Of a stretch of 64,000 nt of DNA, positions 64,000 to 64,000 are shown one piece after another. The stretch comes from Pectinophora gossypiella (Eukaryota > Arthropoda > Insecta > Lepidoptera > Gelechiidae), in contig NW_026063256.1 in assembly GCF_024362695.1 (NCBI RefSeq), positions 1 to 64,000 on the forward strand. Direction: 5' to 3'. The notes under the pieces were generated by a model, which had not been told where the DNA came from, ran no database searches, and worked only from the letters and a program-made list of their open reading frames with translations. Each line of letters begins with the position of its first letter. Within the stretch, counting starts at the first letter, position 1. The position numbers and the translations under genes are program-made.

Positions 64000-64000
64000 A
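61532..64000 (-). mobile_element. Helitron-like C7, cut by window end
   Basis: C element on the minus strand from CTAG at 61532-61535, flanked by A. The window ends inside its CAGA run (63952-63996), about 120 bases before the expected TC start. The 134-bp array at 62070-63800 and the LINE tail at about 61745-61910 follow C5 almost base for base, including the same variant units (GTTAAGATTTTTC at 63122, the same in C5 at 50947). Confidence 0.78.

Noticed and set aside
10905..64000. An autonomous Helitron Rep/helicase gene
   Set aside because: I looked for long frames with HUH or helicase motifs between the TC and CTAG ends and found none.

Overview
This window looks like a transposon-packed piece of an insect genome, most likely a moth or butterfly. 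The DNA is AT-rich with no bacterial-style operons. It carries many copies of Helitron-like elements ending in CTAG after a GC-rich hairpin (the familiar lepidopteran phrase GCCCGCGACTTCGTCCGCG on the opposite strand), short-LTR Ty3/gypsy sequences, several non-LTR retrotransposons, and an RTE-type LINE tail with an (ATTG)n end. I could not run searches, so the host and family names rest on recognised motifs only.

Layout. 1-6919 is an almost perfect (CAGA)n microsatellite. 6920-10904 is low-complexity AT-rich DNA with one candidate mini-exon and one tRNA-like relic. 10905-13533 is a Helitron-like composite on the minus strand (module B plus module HA). 13534-13722 is the end of an LTR element. 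13727-43176 is a second B+HA copy blown apart by later insertions. Two Helitrons (C1, C2) stand end to end at its B/HA junction. A third (C3) sits inside HA, and C3 holds another B+HA composite. That composite holds LINE1 and a pol-less LTR element. LINE1 in turn holds LINE2 and a chimeric Helitron. C3 also holds a TIR transposon with half a transposase.

43177-44304 is a TIR element (family D) and 44305-44480 a LINE tail. 44483-54023 is a decayed Ty3/gypsy element interrupted by LINE3 and by a second D copy, which itself carries Helitron C5. 54024-59694 holds two overlapping, frameshifted genes (A and B) of unknown function; gene A is split by a three-part Helitron composite at 54135-58313. 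60200-60985 holds two small convergent, apparently spliced reading frames. 61532-64000 is another Helitron C cut by the window end.

How the parts relate. Only LINE2 keeps both reading frames open and could be recently active. No rolling-circle Rep/helicase gene is present, so all Helitron copies here are non-autonomous. The insertion boundaries let the order of events be read directly. Helitrons enter between A and T without target duplication, the LTR element made a 4-base duplication, family D an 8-base one, and LINE1 about 7 bases. The most unusual items are the Helitron composites whose 3' end belongs to a different family from their 5' end, and the broken A/B gene pair with an ATGA overlap.
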